Shown here: in pieces, positions 1-6,377 of the stretch
How the letters are laid out: the number at the start of each line of letters is the position of its first letter
Numbering within the stretch: position 1 is the stretch's first letter
Assembly (NCBI GenBank): GCA_018668795.1
Contig: JABJBD010000140.1
Coordinates: forward strand, 1-7,727
Direction: 5' to 3'
DNA from: Candidatus Puniceispirillum sp.
Lineage (GTDB): Bacteria > Pseudomonadota > Alphaproteobacteria > Puniceispirillales > Puniceispirillaceae
DNA length: 7,727 nt
The notes under the pieces: generated by a model
The model's input: the letters and a program-made list of their open reading frames with translations, nothing else
Told to the model about the DNA's origin: nothing
Database searches by the model: none
Program-made: the position numbers and the translations under genes

Positions 1-42
1 AGGTAGCGTAACCCTCGCATCTATAGATATGAAGGTTACCCC

Positions 43-648
43 ATGAACAGCACCAATAATACGGCTAATAATGCGGCCAATAATCCAGTCTTGACGTTTC
101 TGACCAGCCGCCGATCGGTCACCGCCAAGACTATGGCACCAGGACAGGTCAGCCCCGCCGACCTTGACGCGATATTGACCGCCGGATTGCGGGTGCCAGA
201 TCATGGCGCGCTGAAACCGTGGAAGCTGGTGGTTTTGCAAGGTGATATACGCAAGACGCTGGATGAAGAGGTTATTCTGGCCGAATTCATGCGCGAAAAT
301 CCCGATGCCGAAGATAAATTTATCGAGATTGAAACAGCCCGCCTGCAACGCGCGCATACAGTGATCGCAGTGCTGTCTTCGCCGGTTGAACATCCGAAAA
401 TTGTCGCATGGGAAATGGCGCTGTCGGCGGGGGCGGTCTGTACGACCTTGCTATATGCGGCGCAATCGATGGGCTATGCCGCGCAATGGCTGACCGAATG
501 GTATGCCTATAATGATGCGATGCTGGCACGGCTTGGCGGCGTGGTTGGGCATGACAGGATCGCCGGATTTATCTATATAGGCGAAAAAGTCAAAGACCCG
601 ATGGAACGCACCCGCCCCGATTTGGATGAGGTGGTCAGGTATCTGTAG
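43..648 (+). CDS. Nitroreductase family protein, YdjA-like
   Basis: A 201-residue FMN-dependent NAD(P)H oxidoreductase of the nitroreductase fold, probably cytoplasmic and homodimeric; the physiological substrate of this subfamily is unclear. Visible family marks are the flavin-binding RRS at residues 23-25, the PDHG...PW block at 52-60 typical of the short YdjA-type enzymes, the helix ALSAGAVCTTLLYAAQSMGY around 126-145, and the C-terminal GFIYIG strand (175-180). Length fits the YdjA type (about 180-190) plus an extra Asn-rich N-terminus (residues 2-14, NNTANNAANN) that precedes the fold. The ATG at 43 is chosen because GAAGG lies at 31-35 with a 7-base spacing. The gene stands alone and converges on zorE, whose stop is only 28 bases away. 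The general family is secure; the exact substrate is not. Confidence 0.88.
   Translation: MNSTNNTANNAANNPVLTFLTSRRSVTAKTMAPGQVSPADLDAILTAGLRVPDHGALKPWKLVVLQGDIRKTLDEEVILAEFMRENPDAEDKFIEIETARLQRAHTVIAVLSSPVEHPKIVAWEMALSAGAVCTTLLYAAQSMGYAAQWLTEWYAYNDAMLARLGGVVGHDRIAGFIYIGEKVKDPMERTRPDLDEVVRYL
55..84 (+). repeat. 12-bp in-frame tandem repeat in nitroreductase N-terminus
   Basis: AATAAT blocks at 55-60, 67-72 and 79-84 are separated by ACGGCT and GCGGCC, giving a degenerate 12-base period (2.5 copies) that encodes alternating Asn-Asn and small residues. It lies before the conserved fold, so it probably tolerates length change. Confidence 0.6.
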
Positions 649-676
649 GGGGTGGGTGAAGCTAGCCTGCCTTTGC

Positions 677-1582
677 TTATAAATTGCAACTGTCACAAAG
701 CCTAGGCAATTTCTGGGATATTCTAAGCTGTTCCAGCTTTAATTTTTCCTGTGGTGGATATGCCATTCTACCATGAAATGGTCTGCTTTTGTGACAGGCC
801 AGACATAGAACCTCAAGATTTGACGGACGATTATTGCCACGAATGCCATCCTTATGATGGGCATGCGATAAGCCCGTTTGTTCCGCACAGCAAACACCGC
901 AACATGAGCAAGTCCAGTTAGCTTTCCGTCTCGTCTCACGTGAAATACGCGCCCAGTCTTTTGTGTAATTACCCTCTGGAAATGTTTCAGCTGTATAAAG
1001 CGGCATACAACGGAAAACAGACTCAAAATCTTCAAAAAATCTTTCGAGCGAAAAATCTAAAAAAATTCTTTCTTTCATGGAATAAATATTTTGCTGAGCA
1101 TAGCCATCATAATCAAGAGACATCAAACAATTTTTACATGGTGTTAAGTTCGCCTCCATTTCATCGCCATGATCATTTGTATCAAATTCATAAGGCCTGA
1201 CCTGAAAAAGCCCATCTCGTCTATTAGAGCTTACATATCGATCAAAACGTCCCTTATCACGCATATTTTCAATTGTTTTACACTCGGTTAGATGAAACTT
1301 AGGCTGAGTCGCTGGTTGTTTACTAAGCTCCTCCTTGTCAGCAAATGGATCATAAATGTGTAAAGTTATTTGCGTATTACCAATGGCTAACAGACCCGTT
1401 GAGGCATCGAGATGTTTAATTAACTCATCCCCTATCAGGACTACACTTCCGTCTTCAATGATTTTTGATTCAATTGGGCCTGCTATTTTAGTGCGCCTTC
1501 TGATTGATCCTATTTCGGCTTTCTTACAACCGATAGATTTCAGTGCTTTCTCAAGACCGGATAAATCTACATTTATGGCCAT
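677..1582 (-). CDS. zorE: ZorE-like HNH endonuclease, effector of type II Zorya
   Basis: A 301-residue protein, last gene of the zor operon. The C-terminal third is an HNH nuclease: C225-x2-C228, then H240, H242-H243, the Asn-rich GNNRPSN stretch (249-255) and C260-x2-C263-H264 followed by PFH. This fits a zinc-bound beta-beta-alpha metal fold with His as general base. The N-terminal two thirds carry a HLTEC motif (97-101), an arginine-rich R-F-D-R-Y segment (112-116) and C149-x2-C152, and the protein ends with another CxxC (296-299). In type II Zorya an HNH protein of this size replaces ZorC/ZorD, and ZorE is reported as a DNA-nicking effector. The ATG is chosen because it overlaps the zorB stop as TGATG, with GAG about 8 bases upstream. 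The stretch around 1020-1140 is especially AT-rich. Assignment as ZorE rests mainly on context plus the HNH domain; the N-terminal part has no domain I can name. Confidence 0.82.
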   Translation of the reverse strand: MAINVDLSGLEKALKSIGCKKAEIGSIRRRTKIAGPIESKIIEDGSVVLIGDELIKHLDASTGLLAIGNTQITLHIYDPFADKEELSKQPATQPKFHLTECKTIENMRDKGRFDRYVSSNRRDGLFQVRPYEFDTNDHGDEMEANLTPCKNCLMSLDYDGYAQQNIYSMKERIFLDFSLERFFEDFESVFRCMPLYTAETFPEGNYTKDWARISRETRRKANWTCSCCGVCCAEQTGLSHAHHKDGIRGNNRPSNLEVLCLACHKSRPFHGRMAYPPQEKLKLEQLRISQKLPRLCDSCNL

Positions 1583-2307
1583 CAGAAACTCTTTTCGATT
1601 GCTGGCGAGACCTTTTCCAATATCTGAAACATCGCCTCTTTGGTTTTCGTCTTGATGGTAAATTCCACACGGCGAGAACGTTTTTTATTTTCGACACCAT
1701 TTTCAGTAATCAGTCTGGCCGATGACAGACCATTGGCACTGACTTTCTTTATTACCCAAGGGGTAAAATACTGCATTTCAGGTAGGTTAATTGCATACTC
1801 CAGAACTGTTCGGGTGCGTGCCTGTGATAGCTTCATATTATTTATAAATGCATTTGCCGTATCTATAGACTGCAACCATTCCGATGACGTATGTCCTTCA
1901 ATTCTTACCTCATCAATTTTTGTGTCAAATTTTGAAATTAGAAGGTCAATATAGCGTGGCATGAAATCATCTAGCGCTTGTTTGAAATGGTCGCTGAGAT
2001 CCGCCTTTCCCGTTTTGAAAAGTATCTCCGGTGACAAAAAGCGGATTGTCAGCGATGCGCGTTCTATTTCAGCATTCCATATCGGCAAGTCATCGCGGAA
2101 TTCTCTTTCCAAGGCTCGATAAATTTCCATTTCGGCATCCTGCCATTCGGTAACTATTTCAGTAACATTACTTGCTCTCTGGTTAGCATCTTTGGCGTAA
2201 ATTACAGCGATGAATAAGAACACCATCATCAGACCAGCCATCAAGTCTGCGACCGAAACCCATTGATCATCATTGCTAGCTCTGTTTGTAAACATAGCCT
2301 TGTTCAT
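1582..2307 (-). CDS. zorB: ZorB, OmpA/MotB-like stator subunit of Zorya motor
   Basis: A 241-residue inner-membrane protein with one N-terminal transmembrane helix and a periplasmic OmpA-like peptidoglycan-binding domain. The helix spans about residues 19-38 and begins SVADLMAGLMMVFLFIAV, the Zorya-type version of the MotB anchor; Asp21 is at the place of the proton-carrying aspartate of MotB/ZorB. The OmpA domain shows ILFKTGKADL (95-104), IEGHTSS (136-142), the NMKLSQART helix (157-165) and NKKRSRRVEFTI (207-218), the arginine-rich strand that contacts peptidoglycan. In Zorya, a ZorB dimer sits inside a ZorA pentamer and anchors the motor to the cell wall. The start overlaps the end of zorA as ATGA (2304-2307), with GGAAG directly before the ATG, which suggests termination-reinitiation coupling. 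An ordinary MotB or TolR is less likely: there are no flagellar or Tol genes nearby and an HNH gene follows. Confidence 0.9.
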   Translation of the reverse strand: MNKAMFTNRASNDDQWVSVADLMAGLMMVFLFIAVIYAKDANQRASNVTEIVTEWQDAEMEIYRALEREFRDDLPIWNAEIERASLTIRFLSPEILFKTGKADLSDHFKQALDDFMPRYIDLLISKFDTKIDEVRIEGHTSSEWLQSIDTANAFINNMKLSQARTRTVLEYAINLPEMQYFTPWVIKKVSANGLSSARLITENGVENKKRSRRVEFTIKTKTKEAMFQILEKVSPAIEKSF

Positions 2308-3095
2308 CTTCCATTAGCGGCTTTGCCTATTTCGACAATTTGACGCGTCTGATCCAGCAATGGTTCATAATCGGATACAAATTTCTGCGTTATACCGGAT
2401 AGGCTTTCCGCCATAGCCGTAAGAATACTCTCGATTTGCTTCTGCATCGCCTCGTCAAGTTGAACAACAGCATCGTTAAGATGGTTAGTAGCCGTTTGCA
2501 GACTCTCATTGAGAGCAGACTGAAGACCATCGAACATTTGTTGTTGTGCCTCACGTTGTTCCCCAAGTGAGTTTTCTATCTGTTGGCCAATTTTACCAAC
2601 AGCGCCTTCTAATTCTTGAACAGACGTATTGATTACATCCTTCATTTGTTCTGACGCCTGACTCTGCGAATTCACCGCGTCAGAAATAGTGACTGTCATT
2701 TTGTCAATCTTGGATGCTATGTCCGGAATCGCACCTTCTGCTCTCTCCCTCATTTCTGAAATTGAAGATAACCCTTCATGCATAGCTACCAGCTGTTCAA
2801 CAAGCTGATTATTGGTGTCCGAGAGTTTGCTCATATGCGATGGAATAGCGCGGGTCGATTCTTCGATTGTGGTTATCGCCTGCTCAGTAGCGCCAATAGT
2901 TTCAACAGAATTGTCAAAAGCTACCTTCATTTCTTCAAGTTGAGCTTTGTAATTTTCCTGCCATTGTAATAATTGTCCAACTGCCAAGTTTAGTTGTTTA
3001 AAATTGTCACCAAATTGCTCGGATATTTTTTCGTTAAACTCACGAATTACAGATTTCAATTCTTCGATTATCGCTTCTGAAAATGCCTTTGACAT
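2304..3095 (-). CDS. zorA: ZorA, C-terminal coiled-coil tail (second half of split zorA)
   Basis: A 263-residue stretch with no membrane segment that is almost wholly predicted helix. It is rich in Glu, Gln, Ser and Ala with heptad-like spacing, for example the region of residues 90-220. The first 60 residues (KSVIREFNEKISEQFGDNF then QLLQWQENYK) resemble the conserved segment where the MotA-like part of ZorA passes into the cytoplasmic tail, and the end (FVSDYEPLLDQTRQIVEIG) resembles ZorA C-termini. The frame stays open upstream of the ATG at 3095, back to a TGA at 3162-3164, and reads KEFRDFAEH just before the Met, which looks like continuing ZorA sequence. I therefore read this as the second half of one ZorA and not an independent gene. 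AGAG lies 3 bases before the ATG, so separate internal initiation is possible but spaced poorly. In Zorya the tail links motor activation to the effector. Confidence 0.8.
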   Translation of the reverse strand: MSKAFSEAIIEELKSVIREFNEKISEQFGDNFKQLNLAVGQLLQWQENYKAQLEEMKVAFDNSVETIGATEQAITTIEESTRAIPSHMSKLSDTNNQLVEQLVAMHEGLSSISEMRERAEGAIPDIASKIDKMTVTISDAVNSQSQASEQMKDVINTSVQELEGAVGKIGQQIENSLGEQREAQQQMFDGLQSALNESLQTATNHLNDAVVQLDEAMQKQIESILTAMAESLSGITQKFVSDYEPLLDQTRQIVEIGKAANGR

Positions 3096-3694
3096 ATGCT
3101 CTGCAAAATCTCTGAATTCTTTAATTTGGGCTTCAAACCCTGATGAAGTTGTTTTTCCAAATCAGCGAAGTTGGTTCTCAGTCTTTGAAGCTGGCCTACA
3201 ACGCTACTATCACCATCATCAGTGAGTGCTTTTTTGATAGTATCAAATCCAGCTTTATTGGTTTCATCAACAGCATTAACCTGATGTTTCATATCTTCGA
3301 TTGCGTTTATGACATCTTGAGCAGAGGCATCCTCCGCCGTGGTATTGTTCGACAAAAGAGGCTTTAAAAAACGAAAAAGCAGAGCACTAGCAAGGCCGAC
3401 AATTGATGTGCCAAATGCAACTTTCAAACCTTCAAGAAGTATAGGTACACTTTTATTAATAGTGCGAACGTCAAAATCTAATAGCCCAATAAATATACCC
3501 AGAAATGTTCCAAGGATGCCTAGTGAGGTCAAAGCAGACGGTGTCAAATCAATGAATGCTCTGTTTCTAGGCTTATTAGCTGAAAAAATGAGCAAAAATA
3601 ATGATATTCCAAGCCAACCACCAATAATCCAGAAAAAGGTTGCGCTAATATCATTAGATAGTAGCCCATTATATATCCTGATTATGTCTTCCAT
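3068..3694 (-). CDS. zorA: ZorA, N-terminal MotA/ExbB-like membrane part (first half of split zorA)
   Basis: A 208-residue open frame, first gene of the operon. Transmembrane helices are visible at about 19-38 (FFWIIGGWLGISLFLLIF), 52-72 (LTSLGILGTFLGIFIGLL) and 83-108 (VPILLEGLKVAFGTSIVGLASALLF). The last two, with FD at 74-75 and the SVPxLLEGLKxAFxTS signature, are the MotA/TolQ/ExbB proton-channel core as seen in ZorA. Residues 115-180 begin a soluble helical region. The last 27 residues after K181 or so (from about 3152 down to the TAA at 3068) appear to be out of frame. Restoring one base near 3152-3156 would join this to the 263-residue tail and give a 463-residue protein, shorter than type I ZorA (roughly 700). 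The ATG at 3694 is supported by GCAGAG with a 9-base spacing. Unless corrected or bypassed, this fragment lacks the tail needed to signal. Confidence 0.85.
   Translation of the reverse strand: MEDIIRIYNGLLSNDISATFFWIIGGWLGISLFLLIFSANKPRNRAFIDLTPSALTSLGILGTFLGIFIGLLDFDVRTINKSVPILLEGLKVAFGTSIVGLASALLFRFLKPLLSNNTTAEDASAQDVINAIEDMKHQVNAVDETNKAGFDTIKKALTDDGDSSVVGQLQRLRTNFADLEKQLHQGLKPKLKNSEILQSICQRHFQKR
3120..3161 (-). other. Frameshift interval within zorA
   Basis: Reading in the minus direction, the frame of the membrane part and the frame of the tail are both open between 3161 and 3068. The tail frame reads GFEAQIKEFRDFAEH in this overlap, which flows into the tail and looks like family sequence. 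The switch is equivalent to one missing base (or a -1 slip). The A5 run at 3152-3156 (minus strand GGAAAAAC) is the simplest site; the A3 run at 3120-3122 would also work and would keep about ten more residues of the first frame. Confidence 0.78.
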
Positions 3695-3780
3695 AAATTT
3701 ACGCTCTGCAAATATTGAGTTCTATATTGGGTAAGCAGAGCCTAAACTTGAGTTAAATTTCACGCAAGTTATTGATTTAT
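3695..3780 (-). promoter_or_regulatory. Probable zor operon promoter and leader
   Basis: The AT-rich gap upstream of zorA must contain the operon promoter. A TATAGA at 3721-3726 (minus strand) could be a -10 box and would put the start of transcription near 3714, but no convincing -35 lies at the right distance (AAGTTT only). The region where a -35 would lie is bracketed by an inverted repeat, AACTTG at 3745-3750 and CAAGTT at 3765-3770 on the plus strand, with centres 20 bases apart, a possible operator. GCAGAG at 3704-3709 is the zorA ribosome binding site. Boxes are weak and the exact promoter is uncertain. Confidence 0.3.
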
Positions 3781-3818
3781 AACTAATTTAATGAAGGCTA
3801 ATAATCTAACCGCCCAAA

Positions 3819-3845
3819 CAAAAAGGCGGCACCCGCAGGCACCGC
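3819..3845 (-). terminator. Rho-independent terminator of the aromatic hydroxylase gene
   Basis: On the minus strand, GCGGTGCC (3845-3838), loop TGCG, and GGTGCCGC (3833-3826) form an 8-bp stem with two G-U pairs, followed by C and a T5 run (3824-3820). It lies 55 bases after the hydroxylase stop and about 125 bases before zorA, so it also insulates zor from read-through. Confidence 0.75.
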
Positions 3846-3899
3846 TTATCGTTACAATTATCTATCGGAAGAAACCCTAGCCCCTAACGTGTCCCCTCA

Positions 3900-5939
3900 T
3901 CACACCGCCAGCATGAACCCTGCGAAAAAGCGTGTCAGGGCATCATGCGCATCAAGCGGCAGAATATGCGCGACATGCTGATCCGGGCGCACCAGCACCA
4001 TACAGCCGTGCTCTCGGTTGATCCCGCGCATGGCATAAATATCATCGCCGCTTTTGTGATCGACCGCGAAAATCTTTTCATAATCGCGCAGACCCAGCGT
4101 GCCTTTGACCGGCACCAGCAAAGGATGCATCTGGTCAGTGCGCAATGTTGTATGCGGTTGCTGGAAAATCGCGCGCAGATCAATGACAGCGTCACTATCA
4201 GCCCCTGCCCGGGTATAGGCGCGCAATGGCGAGGCCGGATCATCGGCCATGAATCTGCATAACGCGGCCATATCCCCCGCATCACCCCCCGCATCGCCAG
4301 CCCCCGCAAAGGCAAAAAGATGCCAGCGGCCATCAGCCTTTATCGTATGGCCAAGATGCATCGCCCGCCCATCGGCAACACGAACCACCGGTGCCGAGTG
4401 AAAGCGCATACCCATATCAAACCCCGTCGCCAGATGCTGATAATCGGGGCTGGCCGTAATAAGCGAGGGATGATAGCGGAACATCGTACCTGCCGTATAA
4501 CGGGCATGTTTGATGAAATAGGATTGCAGGATCGCCGGATCGACTTCGACTTCGGCTTCGGCTTCGGCGTCTGGTTTAGCATCGGTGGTGTTGGGGGTAG
4601 CTTGGGTATCAGGGGTGTTGGGGGCTGGGTTGGCGCGATCTTCGGGGCGGGTACTGAACATGGTTGCCAATTCGCGGTCAAAATCGATCAGCTCGCTGGC
4701 CACCGCCTGACGCTCGGCTGAATAGCTATGCAACAGATGCGGCGCGGCCTGTCCGCGTAACACCGCCGCCAGCTTCCAGCCCAGATTAAAGCTGTCGCCC
4801 ATCGATACATTCATCCCCTGTCCGGCTTTCGGGCTATGCGTATGACAGGCATCGCCCGCGATAAACACATGCGGCGTGCGGCTGGTCATATCGGCTGTTA
4901 GCATATCGTCTGTTGACACATCGTCAAATTTGGCGCAAAGACGCTGGCCAATTTCATAAACCGACCACCATGCGATCTGCTTTACATCAAATTGATAGGG
5001 GTGAAACACCTTTTGCGCTGCCGCCACCAGATGATCGGCGGTGATGTTGCGGCTTTTGACGCGCTCTTCGGTGCCTAGTGCTTCCAGCTCGATATAGATG
5101 CGTACCATATAGCCGCCTTCACGCGGGATAATCAGCAAATTGCCCGCTTCGGCCGAATGGATGATCGCCTTGCGCCGAATATCGGGAAAATCGGTAGCCA
5201 CCAGCACATCCATCACGCCCCAGGCCTTGTTCGCTGAATCGCCTTCAAGGCGGCGGCCAAGCGCGCGGCGCACCTGACTGCGTGCGCCATCACATCCAAC
5301 AACATAGCGGGCGCGCAACGTTTCAACCTCGCCTTCATGGGCGGCGTCGGTGCGGGTCATCGTGACCGTAACCGGATGCGTGTTATCAGCATCATTATCA
5401 ATAGTCAGATCACGAAACGCCCGCGCATAGTCCGGGGTGATCGCGGCAGGTGATTTGGCCATGACATCCAGAAAGAAATCATGCACACGCGCCTGATTCA
5501 AAATGACATGCGGAAATTCGGACAGCCCATCTTCGGTATCCTGAATGATACGGCTGCGCGTGATCGGGGTGGGCTGATCCGAAAAGCCTGAGTCCGATAT
5601 AGCGGCTGGCTCCCAGAACGCCACCTCATTGACCCAATAGGCTTCGCGCATCACCCGTTCGGCAAAGCCAAAAGCGGCGAACATCTCCATCGTGCGACAA
5701 GCAATGCCATCTGCCTGACCCAAGGTCAGGCGCCCGGGCTTGGCGTCAATAATCCGCGTGGTGATGTCCGGAAAGGCCGCCAGCTGGGCAGCCAAGGTCA
5801 ATCCCGCCGGCCCACAACCGACAATCAGAACATCGACTTCGGGTGGCATCGATGGGCTGGGCGGTGCCGTTTCAAACCGTGCGTCAAGATCGGCAATATC
5901 GGGATCACCCGCATGATACCCATTGAGATGAAATTGCAT
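3900..5939 (-). CDS. FAD-dependent aromatic hydroxylase, phenol 2-monooxygenase / 3-hydroxybenzoate 4-hydroxylase type
   Basis: A 679-residue flavoprotein monooxygenase that should hydroxylate a phenolic compound with NAD(P)H and O2, in the cytoplasm. Residues 35-60 hold the FAD Rossmann motif VLIVGCGPAGLTLA (G41-x-G43-x2-G46); the DG motif YVVGCDGARS is at 212-221; the GD motif IAGDACHTHSPKAGQGMN is at 360-377. The C-terminal part from about 470 fits the thioredoxin-like dimerisation domain of phenol hydroxylases (RFHSAPVVRVADG, then VLVRPDQHVAHI near 648-659). Between the catalytic core and that domain lies a low-complexity Pro/Thr/Asp/Glu linker at 434-468. The start at 5939 is preferred over an in-frame ATG at 5990 because MQFHLNGYHAGDP is the usual family N-terminus and the extra 17 residues look like leader sequence. 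It lies 111 bases after the tRNA-Val on the same strand. The substrate cannot be set from sequence; no ring-cleavage gene is nearby. Confidence 0.88.
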   Translation of the reverse strand: MQFHLNGYHAGDPDIADLDARFETAPPSPSMPPEVDVLIVGCGPAGLTLAAQLAAFPDITTRIIDAKPGRLTLGQADGIACRTMEMFAAFGFAERVMREAYWVNEVAFWEPAAISDSGFSDQPTPITRSRIIQDTEDGLSEFPHVILNQARVHDFFLDVMAKSPAAITPDYARAFRDLTIDNDADNTHPVTVTMTRTDAAHEGEVETLRARYVVGCDGARSQVRRALGRRLEGDSANKAWGVMDVLVATDFPDIRRKAIIHSAEAGNLLIIPREGGYMVRIYIELEALGTEERVKSRNITADHLVAAAQKVFHPYQFDVKQIAWWSVYEIGQRLCAKFDDVSTDDMLTADMTSRTPHVFIAGDACHTHSPKAGQGMNVSMGDSFNLGWKLAAVLRGQAAPHLLHSYSAERQAVASELIDFDRELATMFSTRPEDRANPAPNTPDTQATPNTTDAKPDAEAEAEVEVDPAILQSYFIKHARYTAGTMFRYHPSLITASPDYQHLATGFDMGMRFHSAPVVRVADGRAMHLGHTIKADGRWHLFAFAGAGDAGGDAGDMAALCRFMADDPASPLRAYTRAGADSDAVIDLRAIFQQPHTTLRTDQMHPLLVPVKGTLGLRDYEKIFAVDHKSGDDIYAMRGINREHGCMVLVRPDQHVAHILPLDAHDALTRFFAGFMLAV
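4542..4571. repeat. Hexanucleotide repeat in the hydroxylase linker
   Basis: Five tandem 6-base units on the plus strand (GACTTC twice, GGCTTC twice, GGCGTC) encode the alternating Glu/Ala/Val run of the interdomain linker (about residues 458-467). Just beyond it, 4580-4626 is G-rich with repeated GTTGGGGG-like blocks that encode the Pro/Asn/Thr part. Confidence 0.65.
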
Positions 5940-6050
5940 CGACACCCACCATGATAACCTTGTCTTATTACCAGAACAGACTAGCACCATTCGGCATTTT
6001 GAAAAGAGTAATGGTGGGGGATGGTGTATGGCTTGGTTTCAAAAGTGAAA

Positions 6051-6125
6051 TGGTGGGAGTGACAGGGATTGAACCTGTGACCCCTTCGATGTCAACGAAG
6101 TGCTCTCCCGCTGAGCTACACCCCC
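6051..6125 (-). tRNA. tRNA-Val (anticodon GAC)
   Basis: A 75-base cloverleaf on the minus strand. The acceptor stem GGGGGTG pairs with CACTCCC (one G-U), the D arm contains TAGCTCAGC-GGGAGAGCA, the anticodon stem CTTCG/CGAAG encloses TTGACAT with GAC at 6091-6093, and the T arm is ACAGG-TTCAATC-CCTGT with GGTTCAA. The discriminator A and an encoded CCA (6053-6051) complete it. It reads valine GUC and GUU codons. Confidence 0.96.
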
Positions 6126-6256
6126 ATTTATGCGGCATTGCATGATGGCCAAAGTCAACATCATGCGTGCCTATATCTGCCCCAAGCGCGGACAGATGGC
6201 AAGCCCTTTTGGCCAGATTGGGCGCTTTTTCCATGCTTGACTAGATTGTGTTGCGT

Positions 6257-6284
6257 TCTGGCACCCTCTGGCACCCTCTGGCAC
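6257..6284. repeat. Three 10-bp direct repeats (TCTGGCAC)
   Basis: TCTGGCAC occurs at 6257-6264, 6267-6274 and 6277-6284, exactly one per ten bases, the middle spacers being CC. They lie between the divergent tRNA-Val and amidohydrolase genes, 59 bases upstream of the likely -35 box of the latter. A nearby pair of GGCCAGAT direct repeats (6211-6218 and 6292-6299) flanks them. Helical phasing fits a protein-binding array, but short slippage is an equal explanation. Confidence 0.55.
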
Positions 6285-6342
6285 AAGATCAGGCCAGATC
6301 ACACCTAATCTGCATCATATTAGCACTTTAGCAGAATTTAAA

Positions 6343-6370
6343 TTGACGTGCGGTGGCGAGATGGTATTTT
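6343..6370 (+). promoter_or_regulatory. Likely promoter giving a leaderless amidohydrolase mRNA
   Basis: TTGACG (6343-6348, five of six matches to the -35 consensus), a 16-base spacer, and TATTTT (6365-6370, four of six to the -10). Transcription would begin about 6377-6378, at the first base of the ATG at 6378. No Shine-Dalgarno sequence precedes that ATG, which agrees with leaderless translation. Confidence 0.4.
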
Positions 6371-6377
6371 TTATCGA

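Noticed and set aside
8..39. GTAACC/GGTTAC hairpin over the nitroreductase ribosome binding site
   Set aside because: Only six pairs with a 20-base loop; too weak to call a control element.
649..676. Terminator between nitroreductase and zorE
   Set aside because: No stem followed by a T-run is visible in the 28-base gap on either strand.
940..1200. Plus-strand open frame of 86 codons inside zorE
   Set aside because: It has no recognisable domain, lies antisense to a well-supported nuclease and arises from AT-rich coding sequence.
1582..3694. Flagellar MotAB or TolQR/ExbBD energy transducer
   Set aside because: The long coiled-coil tail, the SVADLMAGLMMVFLFI anchor and the coupled HNH gene are not found with those systems, and no flagellar, tol or TonB genes are nearby.
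4320..4721. Plus-strand open frame of 133 codons with a Gly-rich repeat (FGFGFGV, GGVGG)
   Set aside because: It is the antisense of the low-complexity hydroxylase linker; the repeat is explained by the Glu/Ala/Pro coding repeat on the other strand.
5940..5990. Longer hydroxylase starting at the ATG at 5990
   Set aside because: The 17 extra residues do not look like the family; MQFHLNGY at 5939 is the usual N-terminus.
6051..6125. tRNA-Val as the integration site of the defence block
   Set aside because: The tRNA is over 2 kb away with the hydroxylase between, there is no integrase, and I found no copy of the tRNA 3' end near either edge of the AT-rich block.
6130..6158. TTGACT at 6153-6158 (minus) as the tRNA-Val -35 box
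   Set aside because: A -10 at normal spacing would be CCGCAT or lie at the tRNA 5' end, leaving no room for a start site ahead of the mature tRNA.
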